Shown here piece after piece: positions 46,831 to 58,255 of a DNA stretch of 64,000 nt. How positions within the stretch are numbered: position 1 is the first letter of the stretch; the number at the start of each line of letters is the position of its first letter. The notes beneath the pieces are model-generated. The model was not told where the DNA came from and searched no databases. It saw nothing but the letters and a program-made list of their open reading frames with translations. The DNA is from Perognathus longimembris pacificus (Eukaryota; Chordata; Mammalia; Rodentia; Heteromyidae), in contig NC_063166.1 of the NCBI RefSeq assembly GCF_023159225.1, positions 78,827,785 through 78,891,784 on the forward strand, read 5' to 3'. The translations under genes and the position numbers were made by a program.

Positions 46831-48909
46831 CCACACTGGCACCAGCGTGGGGAAGGGGAGCAGAGGCAATTGGGGAGGCTGGGAGGAGGGGTGATGGAAG
46901 GAAGGCGGTGAGGATGGGAGGCGCGGGGCGGGGAGCGGGGTCTTTCGACCCCAGAAGTCCCAAATTCCCAAAGTCTCAAGTTAGGTGACACTTCTGGTCC
47001 CAATAGGCCAGATAAAGAGCAGAGGGGACTTACTGCGCCGTGGCAGCCCAGGGAGGGGGCATGAGCATTTCCCGGGGTGCAGAGACTGGTTTCAGGTTAA
47101 CTAGGGAGAAGTGGGGAAGGGGGTGAGACGGTAGGACTGTAGTTGGAAATAATCCCAGGCCACAGCTGAGAGGCCCGGTTGGCTATTATTTCAGACTTGT
47201 ATCCTTGTAGGAATCCCTTGATGAAATGTGATTATTTTATGTCACTGGAGTGGTGCAGGGACCAGGGGATCCGCTGAGGTTTTTGGTTGCTTTCTTTAAG
47301 ATGATAAGAAGAAAGCCTTGCCTGTTTGGGGGTGGGGGGCAGTTTGCCTTCCACACACGATGCTTGTCTTTGGATCCTCTCTTTTCTAGACACCAAGGTG
47401 ACTCTGCCCAGGGACTGAGCAGGGAAAAGCTCAGCCGAACAAGCCAGGAACTTGCACTTTGTTCCCAAGGCCCAGAAAAAAACATCTTCTAGGTTGCTTC
47501 TTACCTCATGTCATGTCTGGCCACTCGCCCCCTACGTCAGATAAGGACACGGTGAAGGGCAGAGAGAGGAGACTCGTTACTGGGCACCATCAGCCATCTC
47601 TAGCTGTCTTCCGCGGTGCCTACCCTGGCCTTAAGGGGGGGGGAGGACTGGAGGCAGCAGGTGGGGTAGGTTCTCCTAGTTAAAACATCCCAACTCACAG
47701 AAGCCAGAGCCACCAGGCTTTCCTTCTGCGTTCTGGGTGATAGGTAGCCACGAGCCAGGCATGGCACGGCGGGAGATGCCAGGGGTGCCTGTAATAGAAG
47801 ATAACACATTGGAACCAGGCTTGCCAACTTACAGGTGCCCAGCCTTGCGGCCACCAAGGTCATAAATGTCACCAGATGGTTTTTTTTTATTTTTTTATTT
47901 TTTAGCCCTCTACCCACCTAAGGATTCATTAGACTTCACTCCAGCTTTAGGTGGGTCAAAAATCGTCCTCAGACTTGCCCACTCAGGCCACTAAATCCAC
48001 GCCCTGGAGAGTCCAATGAAATTCGATGAGCCTCCGGGACTTCGGGGACAAAATGATGCCCTGTGAGCTGGACTAGGGGAGCCAGGCTGCCCCGCCCCCG
48101 CCGTATGGCCACCGCGCATCGAAGGGCGCGGCCTCCACCCAAAGTCAAAGGCCGTGAAACAAGGCCCCGCCTGACAGAGCCCACCCACCACCCGCCACCT
48201 CTGTCCCTGCCTGTGAGTGAGACTTTAAGGCGGCTTACAGTCCCACTCTCAGACCCCAGTTCACCCTACTGAAGCGAAAGCCCTGGTCTGCACTGGAGAA
48301 GACGGCTGAAGATGGACCGAAGCGCTGTCTTCCCGGAGCACCGCGCCCCACAACCTCCTTTTCCCGCCGTACTTCTTTCCTAATCAACTCCGAGGTCCCT
48401 TTCTCTCCATTCGGAGCCTTGCCTGAATTCTTCTCATGCCTGAGGAAAGAACTCAGGTTGATGGGCTGTGCTAAATTTCCAGTAACATCTGGAGAGAAGT
48501 TGCAGTGAGAACGGCAGGCGTGTCAGTCAGCAAGCGTTACCCGGGGGGGGGGGGGGGTTGGCTTCCATCCCGTACCACCCCTGTCACCGGCACCATCTTC
48601 CCCACTGTGCTCCGGAGAGGCCCTGACCCCTCCCCGACTTCCTGGCTTCCAGCCTCATCTCCCAACTGTCCAAGCTCAATCCTTACCCAGAACCCACCGC
48701 TCCATCTGCTCAGGCCCCCCCCGGGACCCCTCCTCACAGGGCCCAGTTACAACCCCTGCAGGGCTTGGAACCCAGTGTCCCCAGCTCCAACTCCGTCTCA
48801 ACATACTAAAGAACAGTTGCTGGGAGGAAAAGACTCAACAAGTGAAGGGGCTCGGTGGCCCCAAGCTCATCTCCTAGGTGCTGACATGAGCTTTGGATTT
48901 TGTTTTGTG

Positions 48910-48992
48910 GTTATCTTTTGGGGAGTACTAGGGTTTGAACTCAGGGCCTTGTGCTCCACAACCACGTGAGCCACACCTCCAGCCCTAGCTTT
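48910..48992 (-). mobile_element. Short tRNA-like SINE fragment, reverse orientation
   Basis: GAGTACTAGGGTTTGAACTC, AGGGCCTTGTGCTCC and GTGAGCCACACCTCCAGCCC resemble a reversed tRNA-type monomer. Confidence 0.6.
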
Positions 48993-49238
48993 AGATTTTA
49001 GACCTAGAGGAAGAATTGGGGCAGGGGACAAGAACTTGGGTAATTAAGCAGCCTTGGTCAGGGTGTCTTCTGGTCATCACCTCAACCCCCTTCAGTGGGT
49101 GGGACAGTCTGGGTCCCACAATCTCTTTTGGGGGGGTGTCTTGCCTGGGGTCACTTGTCTGTGACAAGTACAGGTGTACAGGTGACTGCAGATTTAGGAC
49201 AATGGCTGGAGACTGTCAGGTGCGTGTGCATGTATGTT

Positions 49239-49352
49239 TGTGTGTGTGTGTGTGTGTGTTTCACAGCCCAGGCTGGCTTTGAACTATAGTCCTCAGTTCT
49301 CAGCCCCCTGAGGAGCTAGGATGACAGGTGTGAGCCACCAGCTCCTGGCTGA
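49239..49352 (-). mobile_element. 7SL/B1-like SINE with adjoining (TG)n
   Basis: (TG)n at 49239-49259, then CCAGGCTGGCTTTGAACTAT, CTGAGGAGCTAGGATGACAG and TGTGAGCCACCAGCTCC, the reversed left half of the composite SINE. The Geo-like half is missing. Confidence 0.8.
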
Positions 49353-51729
49353 AGAAAATGAGAATCACTTTCCCGGTGTGAGGGTGGTTGAGGAGGGAAG
49401 GGAATCGCCCCGCGTGGGGCTCTGCGAGCCACAGGAGCTCTGTGTAAGCTCGTCTGCCAACCAGCGTGGCTTTGGCAGAGTGGCTCCCAGAGGCCTCTTC
49501 CCACATCAGCCTGGGTTCAAAACCTTCCCAGGGAAAGGGACCCTTCCACTCTGCACACCAGGTCCTGTTGCCACCACATGGAGCCAGAGAGGGCAGTACC
49601 GGGGAGCCCCCTCCCCCAGCCCGCCCTGGGGAATCAGCCCCCCCCCCCCGGGTTGCTCTGAGCCTGTCTGGACATCCCCCCCAGTGATCTGTTGGAGCTG
49701 CTGTAAACTTCTTCCCTCCCTTTTTTTTGCTGGCTCTTCTTCTTTGGGGCCCCTGGGTGAAGTCGGGGTGGGGGTGGGAAAAGCAGCTTCTGAAGCAAGG
49801 AACCTGCAGAGTCCCCTCGGGGCTGCAAACGACACCCTTGGAAGTGCCACCCCAGCCAGACACCTGTCCCCTGACTCGTGCCCAGGTATCTGTGGAGATG
49901 TCGAGAATCAGGTCTTTGGCTCCACTCAGCTGCGACCTTGGGGGGTGGGGAGGGGCAGGGACAAGGGAGAGTGAGGGGGCTGGAGGAGCAGGGGAGGAGG
50001 GCAGAGGAAGGGGGAAGAGGAAGCGGGGTGGGGAAGGGACGGGGAAAACCCTGCAGGTGAGCAGGTTTGCCGTGGAGAGGGTGAAGGTCGGCAGGAAATC
50101 CGCTTTGCCTGTAACATCTTGCAGACATGCGCTGCCTCTGGGAAGCGGCAGGAAGCCATCCAAGCCCCAGGAGCCTGCTCCTGCTCAGGGCTGGGGCTTG
50201 GAGGGCCAGGGCTGCCCCCAGGCTGACCCTCCCAGCCTGGGGAAGGGGTGGAGCACGGGGCCTCAGGGTGGAGTTCAATCCCGGGCCTCTCACTCCTCGC
50301 TGGGCCAGCTCCAGGCCCTGTGGGTGGAGTCCTCCAGCCTCAGCGCCCCTGCCTGGGGCGGGATGGACTCTGAGGAAAATTCCTTCAGGGATGAGGGCTG
50401 GAGGAGGCCTTGGGTCCAGATGTCCGCTGTCCAGTGGAAGTCAGGCGGCTGCGCAAGTGTCCACCTGCCCAGCTGCTCCGCTATCTGCTCTCCAGGGCCC
50501 TGAACCCTGCCACCCCAGGACAGGGACTCTGCACCCCACAACCTCCTCTCCCCGCTGGGGTCCTGGCCTGGTCCACATTTGCATCCTAACTACCAGGAAG
50601 ACCCTGAGTCAGGAAAGGAGACCCTGTGTGGGTTTCCTTCTTCCCAGCTGCCCAACCCTCCATGACTTCCTCATATTTTGTAATCTTTCCTGATAACTAG
50701 AAAGAGAGTTGGCAACTTTGTTGCAATGACTTATTTAAATCCCTGCAGGAACCCCACAAAATAGATACAATATCCAGCTTGCAGATGGTAAAAGGATGGT
50801 AAAAAAAAAAGCTGGTAAAGCCCTTCATTGGGGTCAGAAGTGAGGGGCAAGCTGGTCAGGAGAAACATGACTTCATTTACCTTTTACCAGAGTCAGGCCG
50901 TTCCTGGCATCAGGTCTGGCTATAAAGCTTCACGCACAACTTGGAGGGTGTAGTCTGTTTATAGATTGCTGGGGGAAATATTCAGGAAAAGCCAACAAGG
51001 TTACTGGGGTGCAGGCATGGAGTTTTGATTCAGGAGGGCTGTGGTCACATCGCGTGAACGCGGGGCTTGTGGCTTAGGTGTCCTGCGTTTGCAAAACAGG
51101 CCGGCAGTTGGGCTGTTGAATGGAATGGTTGTTAGAATTAAGGAAAGAGAATGGAGTTTGGGGCGGGAATTCAGTGAATGACAACAAGCTACATGAGGGT
51201 CAGTGGCACGCGCTTGCCAAGAGCGCTGACGTTCGCTCGCTCGCCGCCGTGAGCCACAGGCAGCGCAGACGCCTCCATGCCAGGCTTAGCTGCCAGTATG
51301 AAGTCTCAGGCCGCACATTACAGCCGCGCAGTAGCGGTGTCTGGGTCACGGAATGGCTCAGGAGTCAGCAGCGTTCAGAGGGCTGCGTGCAGGGGGTACG
51401 GGCGGAGACCCTGGGTGGTGAGACAGGGTGCCAGCTACGGCGCAGGGCTGTCGGCGCAGGCGTGGGGGGGCAGGCCCTCTGCCACGGGAGTGGGGATGGC
51501 GGCATGCCACGGGCTGCCTTCGAGCTGGGGTCCTTTGCGTTAGCAGTTCTCCTGCATGAGGCTTGTGACGAGCGATCGGGTGACAGGGATAATATGCCTG
51601 CCAGAGCTCCATCTTGGGGTGCTCCTCCTTTTATAGCCCCAGGAAAAGGGGTCACAACTGGGGTGGCTGATCAGCTCCTGTGTCTGGGGGGGTTTCTGAT
51701 ATATTTGAGAGCTGGATGAAGACGAACAC

Positions 51730-52570
51730 AGAACATGTTAGCACACATGTTCACTGATCATAGAAACAGAAGAAAGTACAAATGGAATGTGCACGGCTCT
51801 GGGATAGACAGCACTGAAAGACCAAACCTAAGAATTGTGGGCACAGAGGTGCAAGACAAAGGCATTGGAGACATACCCGATAAAATAGAAAATTCAGAAG
51901 TCCCCGGGAAAGAAGCCTCTAGAACAGCAGCCAGATAAGAGCAGAACCAAACTCCACTTCACATTACTGTGGAAACATTAGGTACACAGAAGAAGAAAGC
52001 AACCTGAAAATCAGAGAGAGAAAGAGAAAGAGAGAGAGAGGCTCCAAGTCAAAAGCCAGTCAGAAAAAGGGCAGAATTTCTCAACAGAAACCTTAAAGGC
52101 AAGGTTTGGAACAATGTGTTTCAAGATGTGAAAGAAAACAGCTGTCAGCCCAGCCCAGCTATCCTTCATAATTAAAGGAGAAATGGCAAACTTCCATCCT
52201 AAACAAAAAATTGAAATAATTCTTGATCATTAAGACTACTCTGCAGAAGACACTAAAAAGAGTCTCACACACAGAGGAGAAAGATAAACATGCCACGGAA
52301 ATATGTGAAAGAATAAACCTCGCCAGATGAGGAGATAAGCAAAGAAGGAGCAGAAAGGAATCAAACATCACCCAAGTAACAGAACAACAGGAATGATTAC
52401 ATAGCTCTCATTAATTGCTCTGAATGGTCTCCATTCTTTAACCAAAGGACACAGACTGGCAGACTGAATTTAAAAAGCAAGATACAGCCTTTTTTTCTTT
52501 TGGCCTACAAGAAATGCATCCCACTAACAAAGATAAACATGAGCCTAAAATAAAAGTTTTAGAAACACTT
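51730..52570 (+). mobile_element. LINE-1/HAL1-like internal fragment
   Basis: CAACAGAAACCTTAAAGGCA, AGCTATCCTTCATAATTAAA, GGAGAAATGGC and GGACACAGACTGGCAGACTG follow the order of sequence in old L1-related (HAL1-type) elements, including the stretch for the ORF1 C-terminal domain. Frames are broken. AT content is clearly above the neighbourhood. Confidence 0.6.
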
Positions 52571-52574
52571 TCAG

Positions 52575-52660
52575 GGTTGGAGATTTAGCTCAGTGGAAGA
52601 ATGCTTGCCTGGCAAGTGCAAAGCCCTGAATTCAACCCTCACCTCTCAAAAAAAAAAGAA
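52575..52660 (+). mobile_element. ID-type monomeric SINE
   Basis: GGGTTGGAGATTTAGCTCAG, AGAATGCTTGCCTGGCAAG and an A-rich tail match the rodent ID element better than the local IDL monomer (GATTTAGCTCAG rather than AATGTGGCCTAG). It sits directly before a composite SINE. Confidence 0.85.
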
Positions 52661-52663
52661 AAG

Positions 52664-52854
52664 TCAGGGGTAGTCCTAGCTACTCAGGACGCTGAGATCT
52701 GAGGGTCACAGTTCAAAACCAGCCAGGGCAGGAAAGTCTGTGAACTTCTCATCTCCAATTAACCAGCAAAAAAGCCAGAGGTAGAGCTGTGGCTCAAGTG
52801 GGCAAAGTGGAAAAAGCTAAAGGACAGTGCTCGAACCTAAGTTCAAACTCCACT

Positions 52855-52885
<31 letters not shown>

Positions 52886-52910
52886 CACACACACACACAC
52901 ACACACACAC
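52664..52910 (+). mobile_element. Composite SINE with (GACA)n(CA)n tail
   Basis: CCTAGCTACTCAGGACGCTG, ATCTCCAATTAACCAGCAAA and GAGCTGTGGCTCAAGTGGGC are followed by (GACA)n (52857-52884) and (CA)n to 52910. The 5' end is truncated. Confidence 0.85.
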
Positions 52911-54099
52911 GGGTGATTTTCACCTCTGGTGTCAACATCATTGATCCAGAACTGGTGAGGTCACTCTGCCATTGCCCACATACAGTCTCAGTCTCTGGGT
53001 AAAAAGTGGCTGCCTCAACTCCTGCCTTTAAACCCTATTTCCCCAGCTAGGGGGCAAATGCAGCAGGAAGAAGCAACTGTTCCGAAGGTCAGCATGAGTT
53101 TGCCTGGGCCAGGCCTAAGTCAAGCTGTCCACAGGCTGAACCCCCTGGGGAGACATGGAGAGGGCCACTTCCTCCAGCTCTGTGGAGCCCAGACGGACGA
53201 TCTCCTCAACTTCAGGTCCTTTGGGTCCTTGGGTTAATCACATCTGCAGACTTGGCTGCATGAGGTGACAGTGACAGGTGCCAGAGATTGGGACCTGGCA
53301 CCTCTGAGCTCTACCATGCCGCTGACTGCACTCTCCATGTGACCCTGAGCAGGTATCTTAAGGAGACAAGTCCTTCCCAGGCTCCGTCCGCCTTCCCCAC
53401 CCTCGGACTTCCACACGGTGCGTGTACAGGATGCACAGGAGCTGTGTGGCTGTGTGGCTCTGGGCAGGTGCTGCCTCCTCTCTGGGCCGGCACAGAAAGC
53501 TGTGCTGGGCACTCAGTCCTCTTTCTGGAAGGGCTCGGGGTGGAGGCTCTGTGCTCAGAGCACGGCAGCTGTTCTGAGTCACCAGGTTCTCAGCATCTAA
53601 ATATTATGAGTGGGCTGGTTAGAGATAAGGTGGGGAGACGCAGATCTGGCCCAAGAAACGTCAGCCATGGCGCCTGGCTGTGCTCCCCGGGACTCGGCTG
53701 AGGGATGAGTTAGTGCTTGGCCAGCACCTGCCAGGAACACAGACGACTCACCCCGGGCGGGGGATGGCGGGGCCTGCTCCCGAGGTCCTGGGTGCAGAGC
53801 CAGCATCTGGTCAGGATCGTGCTGGTGCAAGTGGAGAAACGGAGGCCCAAAGACAGTCAAGGTCGAAGCCAGCTCTGGGAGCCCCCGATCCTGCATCCAG
53901 ACCTGGGGTCCTAACGCCCAGCCCCTTCTAGAAGAACCAGGCCAAGGGACAGGGAGAGCTTGGTCCGGGCAAGGGGGTGTGACGTGTGCAAATGCCCAGG
54001 GGCATTGGCAGGCACACTCAGAGACTACAGGGAAGGACAAGGACCACAGGTGCATCCCGCGGGGCAACAGAACGGATGATGGCTTTTAGAAGAACAACG

Positions 54100-54342
54100 G
54101 AGTGGGCACTACTGGCCTACACCTATGATCCTATCCTAGCTACTCAGGAGGCTGAGATCTGAAGATCACGGTTCAAAGCCAGGCCAAACGGGAAAGTCTG
54201 TGAGACGCTTATTTCCAATTAATCACCAAAAAGCCAGAAGTGGTGGAGCTGTGGTTCAAGTAGTAGAGCACCAGCCTTGAGTGAAAAAGCTAAAGATCAG
54301 CACCCAGGCCTTGAGTTCAAGCCTTAGTACCAGCACCAAAAA
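54100..54342 (+). mobile_element. SINE, 7SL/B1-like plus Geo-like
   Basis: CTAGCTACTCAGGAGGCTGA, TTTCCAATTAATCACCAAAA, GAGCTGTGGTTCAAGTAGTA and GAGTTCAAGCCTTAGTACCA end in GA-rich sequence. Confidence 0.88.
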
Positions 54343-54759
54343 TGGAAGGAGGAGGAAGAAAAAGAAGAAGAGAAGGAAGATGGGTTAGAGGCCTGGCTCA
54401 GGTGGTAGGTGAAAGGCTATGTCCCAGCCAGCCCAGGGGACCATTTGGATATAGTCACAGAGAGGAGAAGAAGGTTTGTAAGGAGGTTTACTAGTAAGGC
54501 CATATCTCCCAGGGGAGAGGGAGCAACATGGCGGCTGCACCTTATCCAGGTGATCACTTATGCAACTCTGGGGCTAGAGGGGAAGTAGGTGAGTGGGAGT
54601 GGCCCATTATAGCTCTAGGCCAGGAAATTTAGGTGTGGGTGGATCTGGCGGCTAATGGGAGGGGCTGAGGACCTGAGGTGGGGGAAAGGCGAACAGTAGG
54701 GTGCCTGCCAATGAGCAGAAATCATCTGGTCAGATCCTAAGTTCAAATTCAGTCAGAAA

Positions 54760-54841
54760 AGAGGAGGAGGAGGAGGAGGAGGAGGAGGAGGAGGAGGAGG
54801 AGGAGGAGGAGGAGGAGGAGGAGGAGGAGGAGGAAGAGGAG
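54760..54841. repeat. (GAG)n microsatellite
   Basis: About 26 GAG trinucleotides with one GAAGAG interruption near the end. It follows a short tRNA-like stretch (CCTAAGTTCAAATTCAGTC), so the repeat may have grown from a SINE tail. Confidence 0.95.
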
Positions 54842-55439
54842 GGCTGTAGTACAGATCCAACCCCCCAAACACGTGGTTATTGGAGCCCCTCTGTGGTGGC
54901 AGGGGGTGGGCACAAAGGAGAGCAAGCGCGGAGGCATGGAGGCCAGTGAGGACGAGGACACGGGACTCCGGGGTAGAGGCTGGGGTGTGGAGGCTGTATC
55001 GAGTGGTCACGAGGTGCCATCTAGGTCAGCTGCGTTGGCCAAGTTGCCTGCTGGGGCAGGAAGGCCACTTGGGGCAGGACAGGGGAGGGAGTCACAGGAC
55101 AGCCCCCATGTGGACACATGACAGGGCGTCTGCTGCCTGCTGACCTCGGGTCGTCACCACAGGGCCGGGGTCACCACCCTGGCCTCTCCCCTGACGCTAG
55201 GGAAGTCCTGCAGGCCAACTCCTCGCCTGGAGAGCCTGCCCTGGGCTGCACCCCGCAGGGCAGCTAGAAAAGCAGGAGGAGCCTGTGGCCACCCAAGTTC
55301 TGCCCTGCACCAGGGCGGGACTTCCTTCTATGGAGCTCTTCAGGGCCTTCCCAGACCAAAAGCTCCTTCCCAGCAGCGCTGCGCTCAGGGTGATGAGCTG
55401 GTGCTTCTCTGCCCAGACCAGGAGGCTCCGCCTTCAGTT

Positions 55440-55835
55440 TCACCAATCATCCACTACCCATGCTCCATCTCCTCATCCTTATGTTCACCCTCCCATGTGT
55501 CTGTACATCCATCCACCAATCACTCATCATGCATCCATCCGTCACCCATCAACCTTCTCACCCATCTACCCATCATCCGTCTATCCATTTATCTATCCAC
55601 CCATCCATCTATCCAGCCATTATCCATCATCCATCTACCCACCCATCATCTCCTCATCCAACCCACCCATCATCCATCCATCCATCCATCCATCCATTTT
55701 CTCATCTACCCGTCTATGTACTCATCCATTCATCTGTTCTCCTATCTGGACATGTACCCATTTGCTCAGCCTACTAATCACCCATTTGCCTACTCTCCTC
55801 CACCAATCCATTCATCTATCTGTTATTCACCCCTA
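55440..55835. repeat. (ATCC)n-type tetramer array
   Basis: Imperfect ATCC/CCAT/ACCC repeats over nearly 400 bp, with a pure (CATC) core near 55674-55696. It borders inverted-duplication arm B. Confidence 0.92.
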
Positions 55836-55838
55836 TAA

Positions 55839-56886
55839 ACACGCATTGCAGGCCTAGTGTGAGCCTGCCCCACGTGGGTGGGGTCAGGTGGGGACTAGAG
55901 AGGCCCCTCTGGACCCCCTGCCTCCCTCCCTCCTGCTTTCTGTCCCCAGCTGGGGGCCCCTCGCCTGGGGACCCCTGCCTGGGCTCCGCCTGGGCCTGGC
56001 AGGGAGAGCTTGAGTGACAGCTCTCCCAGGCCCCACCCTCCCGGGAGCGGCCAGTGCCCGGGGCCAGGGCTGGACTCCTGGGCTGCAGAGGGGCTGGCAG
56101 CAGCTCTTCCTCTGGAGGCTCCGCCAGGGCTGGGTGTGTCCTGCCCAGGGAGGACCTGGTGTCCCTGTGAGGCCCAGCACCGGTCCCTCGCTGGAGGGCG
56201 GATGCGCTGTGCGCAGGCGCGGGCCCGCCCCTCCCAGGGCCCCAGCACACGGCGAGTGCAGAGCTGTGGAGATGAGGGCAGGGCAGGCGCTGGGGCTCCG
56301 GGCACCGCTGCCTCCTCCCCTCCTCCCTCTGCCAGCTCTGTCCCGGGTAGCACCCAGGCTGGCTGGGTCAGCCAGAGGGCACAGGACCTCCTGTCTGCCC
56401 GGAGGGGGCGGGGCCTCCCCAGGGGGCGGGGCCTCCCATGAGTAGGCGGGGTCTCCCTGCAGTGGGAGTTCCTGTCTGCCCTGAGTAGGCGGGGTCTTCC
56501 TGCAACGGGAGTTCCTGTCTGCTCTGAGTGGGCGGGGTCTCCTCCAGTGGGCGGGGTCTCCCTGCAGCGGGAGTTCCTGTCTGCCCTGAGGGGGCGGGGC
56601 CTCCCATGAGTAGGCGGGGTCTCCCTGCAGCGGGAGGCCCTGTGTGCGGGTCACCAGGATCCTGTCACATGGCAGCCTGACCCACTGCGTCCCCCCCCAA
56701 CATCCCCAGGGACCTGGAGACCCTCACCTCATCCCCAGCAAGGCCTTTCCAACCCAGCCCGAGGGGAAGGCCCTGCTGGAGCCATGTGACAGATGTGGAA
56801 ACTGAGTCAGAGAGGAAGTCCCTTGCCCAAGTGTGCACAGAGGGTGGGCAGTGGGCAGCCTGGTCCAGACCCCATGTCACTACCAG
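55839..56886 (-). repeat. Inverted duplication, arm B (upstream of PTGIS)
   Basis: The reverse complement of this arm aligns with 33674-34582 from the MIR-like end (56886 side) to GTAGG/CTAGG followed by CTGCAATGC (55841 side). It is about 140 bp longer than arm A because a GC-box repeat (GGGGTCTCC, GGGAGTTCCTGTCTGC) is expanded at about 56393-56640. Elsewhere identity is about 97 % by eye. NRF1-like and GC-box motifs are present as in arm A. Confidence 0.93.
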
Positions 56887-56934
56887 GTGGAAAACCAGCC
56901 CCAGGGAGTGGGGTGCACACGGCCAGCACGCACA

Positions 56935-57440
56935 GAGGAGGCACTTGCACAGAGACATGTGCACACAGAGGTCGAGTACACACAGAGGCCGAGTGGACGC
57001 AGAGGCCACGCACACGCAGAGGCCACGCGCACGCAGAGGGCACACAGAGGTCGAGTGTACACACAGGCCACGTGCACACAGAGGCCACGCGCACACAGAG
57101 GTCGATTGCACAGAGGCCACGTGCACACAGAGGTCGATTGCACAGAGGCCACGTGCACACAGGCCACGTGCACACAGAGGCCACGCGCACACAGAGGCCA
57201 AGTGCACACAGAGGCCACGCGCACGCAGAGGTCGAGTGCACACAGAGGCCACGCGCACACAGAGGCTGAGCGCATGCAGGCTGCGCTGGCCACGCGCACA
57301 CAGAGGCTGAGCGCATGCAGGCTGCGCTGGCCACGTGCACACAGAGGCTGAGCGCATGCAGGCTGCGCTGGCCACGCGCACACAGAGGCTGAGCGCATGC
57401 AGGCTGCGCTGGCCACGTGCACACAGAGGCCGTGCACCGA
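56935..57440. repeat. Minisatellite of CACACAGAGGCC units with a 42-bp higher-order segment
   Basis: The left part (to about 57255) has roughly 20-bp units built on CACACAGAGGCCACGYGC and GAGGTCGAGTG. The right part has four 42-bp units containing GAGGCTGAGCGCATGCAGG and CTGCGCTGGCCACGYGC, in which CACGCG and CACGTG alternate. Open frames on both strands, including Cys-rich ones on the minus strand, are by-products. Many CACGTG E-boxes occur. Confidence 0.93.
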
Positions 57441-58029
57441 GGCTGCGCAGAGGCCTCTGTGGAGGGGGCTGGGCTCTGGGTCTGATAGCCTCATCACACT
57501 TCCAGATTACTTGTGACCAGCCGGGGTTCCTGATCACTCCGGGACCCTGCGGCTGCTTAGGCATCGAGGTGCACATAGCACCCAGACACTGAGTCGCACA
57601 CAGTCAGCACTCAGTAAATTTGAGTCAAAGATCAACTGTCAACGGCCGGTGGATGCCAGGGTGGCAATCTCCCGAGAGCCGGGTGGAGATGAGAAACGAG
57701 CACCAGGCTGGGTGGCACTGAGGCGTCCTGTTCCCCCGGTCACCCAAGCCGCCAGCCCTGATTTCTCCAGACAAGCCAGATATGGCGAATGTTACAAGAA
57801 CTCTCAAGTTTTAAGTGTTGGCAGCTGACTTCAAACGCCGAAGCACATTGTGGGCAGGATGTGGTCGTGGGCTGGCTGTTTAAGATCCCTGCTAAACCCC
57901 TTTCCCCGGGGGAGGGGGGAGGCCCAGAGTCGATGGGCGGCACTGGGCTAAAACCAAGATGTGGGCAGAGCCGGTGTGCCAGCCCTCCAGTTCCAGGGGA
58001 TGGGGACGTTCTAGGAAAGAGGCCTTATG

Positions 58030-58255
58030 CCACTGAACACACACAGGTACACCACGTACACGTGGCACACACTCGTGTGCACATGTAAGATGTGTGCACG
58101 CACACACGTGCAATGCCTAAGAACAGCGGCACACAAGTACACGCGTGCGTACACAAAACGCGTGCACGATGCACACCACACATGTGCACACCTGTAAATG
58201 TGCACAGGAAACACATGCACGTACGTGCGCATGCACAGACACACACGGCTCCCTC
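58030..58255. repeat. Alternating purine-pyrimidine CA/TG/CG tract
   Basis: About 225 bp are dominated by ACAC, GTGT, CACGTG and GCGTGC steps, with tRNA or coding content absent. Such alternating sequence favours left-handed (Z) DNA. Confidence 0.8.

Noticed and set aside
56665..57576. A 303-codon Cys-rich frame (repeats of VCTWPLCARGLC) suggesting a secreted or metallothionein-like protein
   Set aside because: It is the minus-strand reading of the 20/42-bp minisatellite. There is no signal peptide, splice structure or conservation argument.
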